From: an uncultured Flavobacterium sp.
GTDB taxonomy: Bacteria > Bacteroidota > Bacteroidia > Flavobacteriales > Flavobacteriaceae
Assembly (NCBI RefSeq): GCF_951805225.1
Contig: NZ_OX638201.1
Location: forward strand, 5,270,001 to 5,334,000
Length of the DNA: 64,000 nt
Reading direction: 5' to 3'
Shown here: positions 33,697-42,041 of the stretch, piece after piece
How the letters are laid out: every line of letters begins with the position of its first letter
Position numbering within the stretch: the first letter of the stretch is position 1
Position numbers and translations under genes: made by a program
Notes under the pieces: generated by a model
The model's input: only the letters and a program-made list of their open reading frames with translations
Database searches by the model: none
Told to the model about the DNA's origin: nothing

Positions 33697-35787
33697 ATGG
33701 AAAGTTTTAGAACAGAAATAGAAAATCCGATTGTTCAGAAAGAGATCATCGATTTAGAAAAAAAGATTCATTTATTCCGTGGAGGGAAAATTGATGATGA
33801 GCGTTTTCGTAGTCTTCGTTTAGCGCGTGGAATTTACGGGCAACGTCAGGAAGGCGTTCAAATGATTCGTATCAAATTGCCTTACGGTAAAGTTACGAGT
33901 GAACAATTAGTGCGTATTACTAAGGTTTCTGATGAATATTCTACAGGACGTTTGCACATTACAACACGTCAGGATATCCAGATTCACTACGTAAGTTTAG
34001 ACAGAACTCCGGAACTTTGGGCAAATTTGGCTAAAGACGATATTACATTGCGTGAAGCGTGCGGAAATACTGTTAGAAATATTACCGGAAGCGAATTGGC
34101 TGGTGTCGATGTAAACGAACCTTTTGATGTTTCGCCTTATGCACACGGACTTTTTCAATATTTGTTAAGAAACCCAATTTGTCAGGAAATGGGACGTAAA
34201 TTCAAAATTTCGTTCTCTTCTTCAGACGAAGATACAGCTTTGAGTTATTTACACGATTTAGGATTTATTCCGAAAATTAAAGACGGACAAAAAGGTTTTA
34301 AAATCATGTTTGGAGGAGGTTTAGGATCTCAACCAGCACATGCAGAATTGCTTTCGGAATTTGTTCCGGTTAACGAAATCATTCCAACAGCAGAAGGAAT
34401 CATCCGTATTTTTGACCGATATGGTGAACGTGCAAAAAGAATGAAAGCGCGTATGAAATTCTTAATCAAAGAAATGGGAAGAGATGTTTTCCTTGATTTG
34501 GTTGAAAAAGAGAAAAAAGCAATCGCTTTTGAAACTTATGAAATTGATACAACTGCTTTTGAAGGTCCAATTCCGGAACCATTATTAGAAGTGCCACAAG
34601 TTACAATCGAAGATTCAAAAGCTTATGAAGCATGGAAAAAATCGAATGTAATTGCACAAAAGCAAGAAGGTTATTATGCTATTGGAATCAAAGTTTTATT
34701 AGGAGATTTTTATACCGATAAAGCTAGATTATTAGCAGATTTAATTAAAAATTACGCAGCAAATGAATTACGTTTTTCATTGCGTCAAAATATTGTAATA
34801 CGTCACGTAAAAGAAGCTAATTTGCCTTTCTTTTATCAGGAATTGGCCAAACTTAACTTTGTTGATTTAGGGTATAATTCTACTGCAGATATTACAGCAT
34901 GTCCGGGTACTGATACTTGTAATTTGGGGATTGCAAGTAGTACCGGAATTGCAGAAGAACTTGAAAAAGTTTTAAATGCAGAATATCCTCAATATTTAAA
35001 CAATCAAGAAATTGAGATTAAAATTTCAGGTTGTATGAATGCTTGCGGACAACACAATATGTCGGCAATTGGATTTCAGGGAATGTCGATCAATTCAGGA
35101 AAATTAGTAGCTCCGGCTTTACAAGTTTTATTAGGCGGAGGAAGATTAGGAAACGGATCAGGACGTTTTGCTGATAAAGTAATTAAAATTCCAAGTCGTA
35201 GAGGACCAGATGCTTTGCGTACGATCTTAAATGATTTTAATGCGAATGCAAACGGAGAAAAATTCCTAAACTATTACGATCTGAAAGGAGAGAAATATTT
35301 CTATGAAATTTTAAAACCTTTCGCAGATGTAACCAATTTAACCGAAGCTGATTTCGTAGACTGGGGTAACGCAGATAACTACGTAAAAGCAGTTGGAGTT
35401 GGAGAATGTGCCGGAGTTGTGATCGATTTAGTAGCTACTTTATTATTAGAAGCAAAAGATAAATTGACTTTCGCTCAGGAATCATTCGACGAAGGAAAAT
35501 GGTCAGATGCAATTTATCATGCTTATGCCGGATTTGTAAATGGAGCAAAAGCATTATTGCTTGCAGAAAATGAAAAAACTAATAATCACGCTGGAATTGT
35601 AGACTTATTTGATACTGTTTTTGTAACAACTTCTAAAATAGAATTGGCAACAACCTTTAGAGAATTAGTATATCAAATCAATCAAAATGAACCTTCAGAA
35701 GCATTTGCAAAAGCATATATTCAACAAGGAATTTCATTTTTTGATACAATAGAAAAATACAGAGCTCAAGAATTAGCAAATGCTTAA
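33697..35787 (+). CDS. sulfite (nitrite/sulfite) reductase with C-terminal HEPN-like domain
   Basis: This enzyme reduces sulfite to sulfide with siroheme and a 4Fe-4S cluster. The 696 residues hold two ferredoxin-like/siroheme repeats (about 60-330 and 340-560), RLHITTRQDIQIHYV, and the cluster ligands Cys-x5-Cys (ACPGTDTCNLG) and Cys-x3-Cys (GCMNACGQHN). The last 130 residues are helical (EAKDKLTFAQESFDEGKWSD, IYHAYAGFVNGAKALLL), as in HEPN domains. They are absent from classical CysI or NirA. The electron donor may be the flavoprotein encoded at 37360 through ferredoxin. The stop overlaps the next gene by 8 bp. Confidence 0.9.
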   Translation: MESFRTEIENPIVQKEIIDLEKKIHLFRGGKIDDERFRSLRLARGIYGQRQEGVQMIRIKLPYGKVTSEQLVRITKVSDEYSTGRLHITTRQDIQIHYVSLDRTPELWANLAKDDITLREACGNTVRNITGSELAGVDVNEPFDVSPYAHGLFQYLLRNPICQEMGRKFKISFSSSDEDTALSYLHDLGFIPKIKDGQKGFKIMFGGGLGSQPAHAELLSEFVPVNEIIPTAEGIIRIFDRYGERAKRMKARMKFLIKEMGRDVFLDLVEKEKKAIAFETYEIDTTAFEGPIPEPLLEVPQVTIEDSKAYEAWKKSNVIAQKQEGYYAIGIKVLLGDFYTDKARLLADLIKNYAANELRFSLRQNIVIRHVKEANLPFFYQELAKLNFVDLGYNSTADITACPGTDTCNLGIASSTGIAEELEKVLNAEYPQYLNNQEIEIKISGCMNACGQHNMSAIGFQGMSINSGKLVAPALQVLLGGGRLGNGSGRFADKVIKIPSRRGPDALRTILNDFNANANGEKFLNYYDLKGEKYFYEILKPFADVTNLTEADFVDWGNADNYVKAVGVGECAGVVIDLVATLLLEAKDKLTFAQESFDEGKWSDAIYHAYAGFVNGAKALLLAENEKTNNHAGIVDLFDTVFVTTSKIELATTFRELVYQINQNEPSEAFAKAYIQQGISFFDTIEKYRAQELANA

Positions 35788-36553
35788 TATTAAACCAAAA
35801 GTAACTTTAGTTGGCGCTGGTCCAGGCGATCCGGATTTGCTTACGCTAAAAGGTGTAAAAGCACTGGCTGAAGCAAATGTGGTTTTGTATGATGCATTGG
35901 CGAATGACGAAATATTAGCACACGCACCTAAAAATACCATCAAAATTTTTGTTGGAAAAAAGATAGGAAATCACGCTTACACACAAGATCAAATCAATCA
36001 GTTAATTGTAGATAATGCATTAACGTACGGAAATGTAGTGCGTTTAAAAGGTGGAGATCCTTTTATTTTTGGACGCGGAAGCGAAGAAATCGAGTTTGTA
36101 GAAAGCTTCGGAATTGAGACAATTGTAGTTCCGGGAATCTCTTCGGTAGTTGCAGTTCCTGCAAGTCAGGGAATTTCGATTACTAAAAGAGGTGTTTCAG
36201 AAAGTTTTTGGGCGATTACGGGAACAACTTCTGATAGAAAATTATCTTCAGATGTAGCTTTGGCAGCACAATCATCTGCAACTGTTGTTATTTTGATGGG
36301 AATGCACAAATTGCCTCAGATTATCGATTTGTTTCAAAAAGAAGATAAAGGAAATCTACCCGTTGCGATCATTCAAAACGGAACAACTTCTGATGAAAAA
36401 GTAGGAGTTGGAACGGTAGATTCGATTTTAGAAATTGTAAAAGAGCAACAATTAAGTTCACCGGCAATTATTGTTCTGGGAAACGTTGTTCGCGAAAGCA
36501 ATAAACTAAAAGGATTTTATGAAGAATTTCTATCAAAAGAAATCACAAGATAA
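35780..36553 (+). CDS. cobA: uroporphyrinogen-III C-methyltransferase
   Basis: The protein adds two SAM-derived methyl groups to uroporphyrinogen III to give precorrin-2, the siroheme precursor. The 257 residues contain VGAGPGDPDLLTLKG, VRLKGGDPFIFGRG, VPGISSVVAVPASQGI and VILMGMHKL, all typical of the SUMT family. It overlaps the sulfite reductase gene by 8 bp, which indicates coupled translation and a supply of siroheme to that enzyme. Confidence 0.95.
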   Translation: MLNIKPKVTLVGAGPGDPDLLTLKGVKALAEANVVLYDALANDEILAHAPKNTIKIFVGKKIGNHAYTQDQINQLIVDNALTYGNVVRLKGGDPFIFGRGSEEIEFVESFGIETIVVPGISSVVAVPASQGISITKRGVSESFWAITGTTSDRKLSSDVALAAQSSATVVILMGMHKLPQIIDLFQKEDKGNLPVAIIQNGTTSDEKVGVGTVDSILEIVKEQQLSSPAIIVLGNVVRESNKLKGFYEEFLSKEITR

Positions 36554-36564
36554 CAAACAAAAAT

Positions 36565-36633
36565 GTTCCGTCAGGAACAATTCATTGGTAGACAAAAAAT
36601 GGTGTTCCCAATAAATAATGTTCCATTTGGAAC
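36565..36633. repeat. two GTTCC-n4-GGAAC palindromes plus a half site
   Basis: GTTCCGTCAGGAAC (36565-36578), a GTTCC half site (36604-36608) and GTTCCATTTGGAAC (36620-36633) lie in the 128 bp before the siroheme synthase gene. They belong to a dispersed family with copies at 31063, 41976, 43522 and 43785. Confidence 0.7.
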
Positions 36634-36681
36634 ATCTGAATGGTAAATCATCTAATTTTGTTTGGATGAAATTAAAATAAA

Positions 36682-37263
36682 ATGGAACAGAATGAATTAT
36701 ATCCAATATTCTTAAAACTTCATAATCTGAATGTTTTGATTGTTGGTGGAGGAAATGTAGGATTAGAAAAATTGTCTTTTTTATTAAAGTCAAGTCCTAA
36801 TGCAAATGTTGAGGTTGTAGCGCCAAATTTCCATTTAGAAATAAAGGTTTTGGCAGAAAAGCATCCTTCGATTACGTTAACAAAATCGAAGTTTAAAAAG
36901 AAAATGCTCAAAAAACGTCATATGGTAATCGCTTGTACCGATGATTTAAAAGTCAATAAAAAGGTATATGATTTATCCAGAAAGCGTTATTTGATTTGCA
37001 ATATTGCAGATACGCCAGATTTGTGTGATTATTATTTAGGTGGAATCGTAACGAAAGGAAATGTAAAAATTGCGATTTCAACTAACGGAAAATCACCAAC
37101 AACAGCCAAAAGATTGCGAGAGTTTTTTGAAGAAGTAATTCCTGAAGATATCAATCAAATGGTTGAAAACCTCAATGAATATCGAAAGACATTGAAAGGT
37201 AATTTTGAAGACAAGGTCAAAAAGATGAATGAGATTACGGCTTCATTGAAAAATAAAGAGTAA
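36682..37263 (+). CDS. precorrin-2 dehydrogenase / siroheme ferrochelatase (CysG N-terminal type)
   Basis: This 193-residue protein has a Rossmann start (LHNLNVLIVGGGNVGLEKL), ACTDDLKVNKKVYD, CNIADTPDLCDYYLGGIV and SPTTAKRLREFFEEVIP. These match the Met8p/CysG-N family that oxidises precorrin-2 and inserts iron to form siroheme. With the methyltransferase before it, it completes siroheme supply for sulfite reductase. Confidence 0.9.
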   Translation: MEQNELYPIFLKLHNLNVLIVGGGNVGLEKLSFLLKSSPNANVEVVAPNFHLEIKVLAEKHPSITLTKSKFKKKMLKKRHMVIACTDDLKVNKKVYDLSRKRYLICNIADTPDLCDYYLGGIVTKGNVKIAISTNGKSPTTAKRLREFFEEVIPEDINQMVENLNEYRKTLKGNFEDKVKKMNEITASLKNKE

Positions 37264-37359
37264 AAAATTTCGCAAAGAAATCAATGATAAAAATCATTGG
37301 CAATAGAAGAATTTATTCGTTTCTTTGTATTATTAAGAATGATTATAAACAACAACATA

Positions 37360-38412
37360 ATGATTAAAACAGATATACTTATAATTGGAGCAGGACCAAC
37401 GGGTTTATTTGCCGTTTTTGAGGCAGGATTATTAAAATTAAAATGTCATATATTAGATGCTTTACCACAAGCAGGAGGACAACTTTCGGAATTGTATCCA
37501 AAAAAACCTATTTATGATATTCCTGGTTTCCCAGAAGTTTTAGCAGGAGATTTAATTGATAACCTACAAGAGCAAATTAAACAATTTGAGCCAGGTTACA
37601 CATTAGGAGAACGTGCTGAAACAATCGAAAAACAAGAAGACGGAAGTTTTATTGTAACCTCAAATAAAGGAACTAAATTTCACGCGCCAGTTATTGCTAT
37701 CGCAGGAGGTTTAGGAAGTTTTGAGCCTCGTAAGCCACTTATTGAAGATATCGAGTTTTATGAAGATAAAGGAGTAAAATACTTCATCAAAAATCCGGAG
37801 AAATTCAGAGATAAAAGAGTTGTAATTGCCGGAGGAGGAGATTCAGCATTAGACTGGAGTATCTTCTTGGCAAATGTAGCTTCAGAAGTAACTTTAATTC
37901 ACCGTAGAAATGAATTTAGAGGAGCTCTTGATTCAGTAGAAAAAGTACAGGAATTAAAAACTTCTGGAAAAATTAAATTAATTACACCTGCAGAAGTAAT
38001 CGGAATCAATGGTGCTGAGCACGTTGAATCATTAGATATCGAAGAAAATGGTGCACACCGCAAAATCGAAACAGATTATTTTATTCCACTTTTCGGATTG
38101 ACTCCAAAATTAGGTCCAATTGCAGACTGGGGATTAGAAATCGAGAAAAACGCTATTAAAGTAAACAACGCATTAGATTACCAAACTAACATTCCGGGAA
38201 TCTTTGCTATTGGTGACGTTAATACATATCCTGGAAAATTAAAATTGATCCTTTGCGGTTTCCACGAAGCAACTTTAATGTGTCAGGCAGCTTACCAAAT
38301 CATTAATCCGGGTAAAAAATACGTATTGAAATACACAACAGTTTCTGGTGTAGACGGTTTCGACGGAACTCGTAAAGAAGCTCCAAAAGCGGTTGTGAAA
38401 GCGATTATCTAA
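37360..38412 (+). CDS. ferredoxin--NADP reductase (thioredoxin-reductase-like flavoprotein)
   Basis: This 350-residue FAD/NAD(P) oxidoreductase has FAD motif DILIIGAGPTGLFAVFEAG, NADP motif VVIAGGGDSALDWSIFLAN, LIHRRNEFRGALDSVEKV and the second FAD motif IFAIGDVNTYPGKLK. The CxxC pair of thioredoxin reductase is missing, as in the YumC-type ferredoxin reductases. Its place after the siroheme genes suggests that it feeds electrons through ferredoxin to sulfite reductase. ATG 37360 is preferred to upstream TTG (37297) or ATG (37339), since the FAD motif normally starts near residue 5. Confidence 0.9.
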   Translation: MIKTDILIIGAGPTGLFAVFEAGLLKLKCHILDALPQAGGQLSELYPKKPIYDIPGFPEVLAGDLIDNLQEQIKQFEPGYTLGERAETIEKQEDGSFIVTSNKGTKFHAPVIAIAGGLGSFEPRKPLIEDIEFYEDKGVKYFIKNPEKFRDKRVVIAGGGDSALDWSIFLANVASEVTLIHRRNEFRGALDSVEKVQELKTSGKIKLITPAEVIGINGAEHVESLDIEENGAHRKIETDYFIPLFGLTPKLGPIADWGLEIEKNAIKVNNALDYQTNIPGIFAIGDVNTYPGKLKLILCGFHEATLMCQAAYQIINPGKKYVLKYTTVSGVDGFDGTRKEAPKAVVKAII

Positions 38413-38450
38413 GACTCTAAGTTGCTAAGCGACTAAGATTCTAAGATTTT
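38412..38450 (+). repeat. period-8 tract of CTAAGnnn units
   Basis: Four units of CTAAG plus three variable bases lie directly after the flavoprotein stop codon. The reverse orientation (CTTAGnnn / CTCAGnnn) occurs at 38676, 40062 and 40551. Confidence 0.7.
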
Positions 38451-38457
38451 TATATAT

Positions 38458-38496
38458 AAAGCTCAAACTATATTAATATAGTTTGAGCTTTTTTAT
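38458..38496 (+). terminator. intrinsic terminator of the sulfate assimilation cluster
   Basis: A perfect 17 bp palindrome (AAAGCTCAAACTATATT at 38458-38474 with 38475-38491) is followed by TTTTTATTTC. It closes the run of genes that starts at 29345. Confidence 0.88.
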
Positions 38497-38529
38497 TTCT
38501 ATCTTTATTACGTAAACTAAAAAAAAGAT

Positions 38530-38670
38530 ATGCAAGATTGGTTTGAAGATTTATCTAAAGAAGAAAAAGAAGAAATTGAAACTGGACTCAAACAAGCAAA
38601 GAATCACGAATTTATAGATCATGAAGAAGTGATGGAAATATTCTCAAAATATAAACCAACTACTAAATAG
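38530..38670 (+). CDS. 46-residue acidic protein, antitoxin-like, unknown function
   Basis: The ORF runs from ATG 38530 to TAG and encodes a helical acidic peptide (MQDWFEDLSKEEKEEIETGL ... FIDHEEVMEIFSKYK). The ending HEEVMEIFSKYK resembles the C-terminus of small type II antitoxins, but no toxin gene follows. A decayed copy at 39963-40042 supports that this was a real, duplicated gene. The next gene is a TfoX-like protein, which is not a toxin. Confidence 0.6.
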   Translation: MQDWFEDLSKEEKEEIETGLKQAKNHEFIDHEEVMEIFSKYKPTTK

Positions 38671-38675
38671 GTTTT

Positions 38676-38713
38676 AAACTTAGTACCTTAGTCACTCAGA
38701 ACCTCAGAACCTT
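38676..38713 (+). repeat. period-8 tract of CTTAGnnn / CTCAGnnn units
   Basis: Two CTTAG units and two CTCAG units at exact 8 bp spacing run up to the start of the TfoX-like gene. The variable triplets are TAC, TCA, AAC and AAC. Confidence 0.7.
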
Positions 38714-38720
38714 TAAAAAA

Positions 38721-39080
38721 ATGGCTTTCGACGAAAATAACGCACAAAGAATCCGAACATATCTCCAACACAAAGAGTCCGATTTTTTCGAAAAGAAAAT
38801 GTTTGGCGGTATCGTATTTATGGTAGATAATAAATTGTGTTGCGGAACTCGTATTGACAAACAAATTGGAGAGAATCTTTTGTTATGCCGAATTGATGAT
38901 AAAGCGTATGCAAAAGCAATAGAAAGAGACGATGTTTTACCAATGCCAAATGCAGAAAGACCAATGAAAAACTACATTTTTGTTACAGAAAATGGCTGGC
39001 AAAAAAGTCAGGATTTAGCATTTTGGTTAGAGCTTTGCTTAGAATTTAATCCGTTTGCAAAAGCAAGTAAGAAAAAATAA
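38721..39080 (+). CDS. TfoX N-terminal domain protein
   Basis: This 119-residue protein has the TfoX-N pattern KKMFGGIVFMVDNKLCCGT and KNYIFVTENGWQ. In gamma-proteobacteria TfoX activates competence. Short stand-alone proteins like this one are widespread and of unknown role. It has a basic C-terminus (KASKKK). Confidence 0.85.
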   Translation: MAFDENNAQRIRTYLQHKESDFFEKKMFGGIVFMVDNKLCCGTRIDKQIGENLLLCRIDDKAYAKAIERDDVLPMPNAERPMKNYIFVTENGWQKSQDLAFWLELCLEFNPFAKASKKK

Positions 39081-39105
39081 TTGTTTAAGATCAAAAGCAA
39101 ATTAA

Positions 39106-39918
39106 ATGAAAAATTGCAGTTTTCTTTTATTGGGTTTATTTGTTTTTCTCCTTGGTTGTGATAAACCTAAAAGTGAAACAATTATCAAAAAGGATATAGA
39201 AGTTACCACCAATAAATGTCTGCCTCATTTAAATGATAATCCAAAACTTGAAAATAAAAAGATAGTTATTTATAGCGAGGAAGGGAATGATTCATTAATA
39301 ATTTCTAAAAATGAATTAAATAAAATTGAAATACTATTTCCGGTATTCAAAGCAGAATTTCCTTCAAGTCCCAATGAATCATATGCAGGTAAACTATGGG
39401 AAAATTATATTAATCAAGACGGAAAAGAAAAATCCATAACCTTTAGTAGTGAAGCCGGCAGAGATAATTTTTGTTTAATATATGCGTATTATCTCAAGCA
39501 AAAAAATGGAGAAGGAAAATTCAAATCAGAAAGAGAAAAACTAATTCAATTGTATCGTGCAGTAAACGGACTTTACGAAGGTCTAAATTATAGCGGAACT
39601 TATTACGGACATCAACATAAAAGGCTAAATGCTTCTGCAGAATATTCTATTTATCAATTAACAAAAGGAAAAGAATATTTTGAAAAGAAGTATAATTTTC
39701 AAAAACAGAAAGATTTATATATCAAAACGTTGATTCAATATGTTTCGGATGAAGAAAGTCAAAATGTAGATTATCAAGAAGATCGCAGATATAATAAAAA
39801 AAGAGCAACTGAAAGAGCCGAAAAGCTTCAGGAGAAAATTAATATTTTAGAAAAATTAATTACAAATTATTTCTACTTAAATCAGGTTCAAAATTTTGAA
39901 ATAGCCTATTATAAATAA
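39106..39918 (+). CDS. lipoprotein of unknown function
   Basis: This 270-residue protein has a lipoprotein signal (MKNCSFLLLGLFVFLLGC, Cys near 18). The mature part is hydrophilic, with aromatic-rich helices (LYRAVNGLYEGLNYSGTYYG, YSIYQLTKGKEYFEKKY) and a charged C-terminal helix. I do not recognise the family. It is 25 bp after the TfoX gene. Confidence 0.75.
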   Translation: MKNCSFLLLGLFVFLLGCDKPKSETIIKKDIEVTTNKCLPHLNDNPKLENKKIVIYSEEGNDSLIISKNELNKIEILFPVFKAEFPSSPNESYAGKLWENYINQDGKEKSITFSSEAGRDNFCLIYAYYLKQKNGEGKFKSEREKLIQLYRAVNGLYEGLNYSGTYYGHQHKRLNASAEYSIYQLTKGKEYFEKKYNFQKQKDLYIKTLIQYVSDEESQNVDYQEDRRYNKKRATERAEKLQEKINILEKLITNYFYLNQVQNFEIAYYK

Positions 39919-39962
39919 AAGAAAATGTAATATTTGTTTGAAAATCTATCAAAACAAAAAAT

Positions 39963-40042
39963 CAAAATTGAACTTTAAATAAGCTGAGAATAACGAATTT
40001 ATAGATCGTGAAGAAGAAATGAAATTCTTCAAAAAGCATTAG
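39963..40042 (+). pseudogene. remnant copy of the 46-residue antitoxin-like gene
   Basis: The stretch resembles 38580-38670 at the DNA level. CGAATTTATAGATC-TGAAGAAG is shared almost exactly, but a stop codon (TAA) and length changes break the frame. It is followed, like the intact copy, by TTTTAAACTTAG and a period-8 tract, so gene and tract were duplicated together. Confidence 0.7.
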
Positions 40043-40061
40043 CAAAACACAAATAAAATTT

Positions 40062-40105
40062 TAAACTTAGAAACTCAGAATCTTAGCAACTCAGAAACTT
40101 AAAAA
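40062..40105 (+). repeat. period-8 tract of CTTAGnnn / CTCAGnnn units
   Basis: Alternating CTTAG and CTCAG units at 8 bp spacing lie between the antitoxin-like remnant and the SAM-I riboswitch. Confidence 0.7.
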
Positions 40106-40163
40106 AAACTTGCAATTGTTCAGGTTATGTCTTTACTTTGCAGTGTTCTTAAAATTACTGAAA

Positions 40164-40273
40164 GTTATCACGAAAGGCGGAGGGAAAGACCCAATGAAAC
40201 CTTAGCAACCCTTTATCATAAAGAAGGTGCTACATTCTACTTTGTACTAATCATAGTATCTAAGATAGATAAC
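40164..40273 (+). ncRNA. SAM-I riboswitch before the split methionine synthase
   Basis: Closing stem GTTATC (40164-40169) with GATAAC (40268-40273), GGCGGAGGGAAAGACCC, AATGAAACCTTAGCAACCC, a TTTATCATAAAG hairpin and AAGGTGCTACATTCTACTTT form the S-box core. The regulated gene, metH part 1, starts 327 bp further on, beyond a large hairpin element and a period-8 tract. No terminator with a T-run directly follows the aptamer. Confidence 0.93.
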
Positions 40274-40332
40274 ACAAATACATAAAAGTATTTCTCAAAA
40301 CACTTCCTGACAACTTACAATATAATTTTACC

Positions 40333-40479
40333 GAATTCACTTTGGTATTATGAGCGAATCATTGGCGCATTTTTGCCGTCAATCGTTCCCGCTTTTTGTT
40401 GCAATCTTTTGCTTTTTAAAGAAAAAAGCAAAAGGATTTCCACTTCAATCGGGGCTAATGAGCCAACAAAAGTGAATTC
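40333..40479. repeat. hairpin element between riboswitch and metH
   Basis: The outer arms GAATTCACTTT (40333-40343) and AAAGTGAATTC (40469-40479) are perfect complements. Inside lies a second stem, CTTTTGCTTTTT with AAAAAAGCAAAAG (about 40407-40434). The size (about 147 bp), the more mixed base composition and the missing coding potential suggest a small mobile or extragenic element. It separates an S-box from its gene, and the inner stem could act as a weak terminator. Confidence 0.7.
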
Positions 40480-40550
40480 TTGGAATTAATGTGAATCAAA
40501 ATCGTATTAAAACCGACAGGTTTTTAAAGCGAAAATTATAATTAAATAAA

Positions 40551-40598
40551 AACTTAGCAACTTAGAACCTTAGTGTCTTAGTTGCTAAAAGCCAAAAG
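40551..40598 (+). repeat. period-8 tract of CTTAGnnn units before metH part 1
   Basis: Four CTTAG units with variable triplets (CAA, AAC, TGT, TTG) end in GCTAAAAG a few bases before the metH start codon. It is the third tract of this type within 2 kb. Confidence 0.7.
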
Positions 40599-40600
40599 AT

Positions 40601-41605
40601 ATGTCAATAACAATTCAGGAAGCAATAAAAAAAAATATCCTAATCCTTGATGGAGCAATGGGAACAATGTTGCAGCGCTATAATTTCTCCGAAGAAGATT
40701 TTCGTGGAGAGCGTTTCAAAGATTTCCCGCATCCATTAAAAGGAAACAACGATTTACTATCCATAACACAACCACAAGCAATTCGCGATGTCCACGCCGC
40801 TTATTATGAAGCGGGTGCAGACATCGTAGAAACCAACACATTTTCAGGAACCACAATTGGTATGGCCGATTATTTCCTGGAAGAATTGGTTTATGAACTA
40901 AACTACGAATCGGCTAAAATCGCAAGAGAAGTGGCCGATGAATTTACAGCCAAAAATCCAGACAAACCACGTTTTGTAGCCGGTTCAATTGGTCCAACAA
41001 ACCGTACAGCAAGTATGTCACCAGATGTAAACGATCCGGGTTACAGAGCCGTAACATTTGACGATTTACGAATTGCGTACAAACAACAAGTAGAAGCCTT
41101 AATGGATGGAGGTTGCGATTTACTTTTGGTAGAAACAATCTTTGATACTTTAAACGCAAAAGCAGCACTTTTTGCAATTGAAGAAGTAAAAGACGAACGT
41201 AATCTTGATATTCCAATTATGGTTTCAGGAACGATTACAGATGCTTCAGGAAGAACACTTTCTGGGCAAACGGTTGAAGCGTTTTTGATTTCAGTATCAC
41301 ATATTCCATTATTGAGTGTAGGATTCAATTGTGCTCTTGGAGCCGATTTGTTGAAACCGTATTTAAAAACATTAGCACAACATACAAGTTTTAATGTTTC
41401 GGCACATCCAAATGCAGGATTACCAAATGCATTCGGGCAATACGATGAAACACCAGAACAAACTCAGGCACTCATCAAAGAATATTTAGATGATAATTTA
41501 ATCAATATAATTGGCGGTTGTTGCGGAACAACTCCGGATCACATCAGATTAATTGCTGAAGTTGCGAAGGATTATAAGCCACGAGTTGCACCGGTTTTTG
41601 CTTAA
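40601..41605 (+). CDS. metH: methionine synthase part 1: homocysteine-binding domain
   Basis: This 334-residue protein corresponds to the N-terminal homocysteine S-methyltransferase barrel of cobalamin-dependent MetH. It has ILDGAMGTMLQRYNF, ETNTFSGTTIGMADY, SIGPTNRTASMSPD, and the zinc-binding Cys residues in GFNCALGAD and GGCCGTTPDHI. The rest of the enzyme is encoded separately at 43849. A split MetH can work as two polypeptides. It is preceded by a SAM-I riboswitch. Confidence 0.93.
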   Translation: MSITIQEAIKKNILILDGAMGTMLQRYNFSEEDFRGERFKDFPHPLKGNNDLLSITQPQAIRDVHAAYYEAGADIVETNTFSGTTIGMADYFLEELVYELNYESAKIAREVADEFTAKNPDKPRFVAGSIGPTNRTASMSPDVNDPGYRAVTFDDLRIAYKQQVEALMDGGCDLLLVETIFDTLNAKAALFAIEEVKDERNLDIPIMVSGTITDASGRTLSGQTVEAFLISVSHIPLLSVGFNCALGADLLKPYLKTLAQHTSFNVSAHPNAGLPNAFGQYDETPEQTQALIKEYLDDNLINIIGGCCGTTPDHIRLIAEVAKDYKPRVAPVFA

Positions 41606-41630
41606 TTTCTTTAGTAGTTTTTCAATAAGT

Positions 41631-41951
41631 ATGAAGAAGATTTTGCTTTTGATTAGTTTAATATTTGTAAGCTGTAATTATACGACTAATACAGTTTTTC
41701 AGAAAAAAATTAAATGTGAAGATTGTTTAGTTACCAAAGAAGAAACAGCTGTTGGAATTGCGGAACCTATTTTATTTGAATCATATGGTAAAGATCAAAT
41801 AGAAGACCAAAGACCTTATACAGTAACAATAGAAAATGATTCTATTTGGCATATTGAAGGCGCTTTTAATAAAATTGGTTTTGGAGGTGTGTTTGATATT
41901 AAAATTTCAGCAAAAAACGGTAAAGTTCTTTATATGATGCATGGGAAATAA
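41631..41951 (+). CDS. lipoprotein with NTF2-fold immunity-like domain
   Basis: Starting at ATG 41631, this 106-residue protein has a lipoprotein signal (MKKILLLISLIFVSC). A domain follows with PYTVTIENDSIWHIEGAF and GGVFDIKISAKNGKVLYMMHG. This pattern (a W-x-V/I-E-G strand, then GGV--I-I---GK) is typical of NTF2-fold immunity-like proteins, which often protect against secreted toxins. No toxin is encoded nearby. The longer frame from 41553 overlaps metH part 1 and is not credible. Confidence 0.7.
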   Translation: MKKILLLISLIFVSCNYTTNTVFQKKIKCEDCLVTKEETAVGIAEPILFESYGKDQIEDQRPYTVTIENDSIWHIEGAFNKIGFGGVFDIKISAKNGKVLYMMHGK

Positions 41952-42041
41952 TTTAAAACGCAAGCTCTTCAAAAAGTTCCGGAGGAACGAAATATAAATA
42001 GGTTCAAAGTTTTAAGAATTTATTTTTAAAACGATTAAAAA

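Noticed and set aside
38412..40598. CTTAGnnn arrays as a CRISPR
   Set aside because: The repeats are 5 bp with 3 bp variable parts, far too short, and no cas genes are present.
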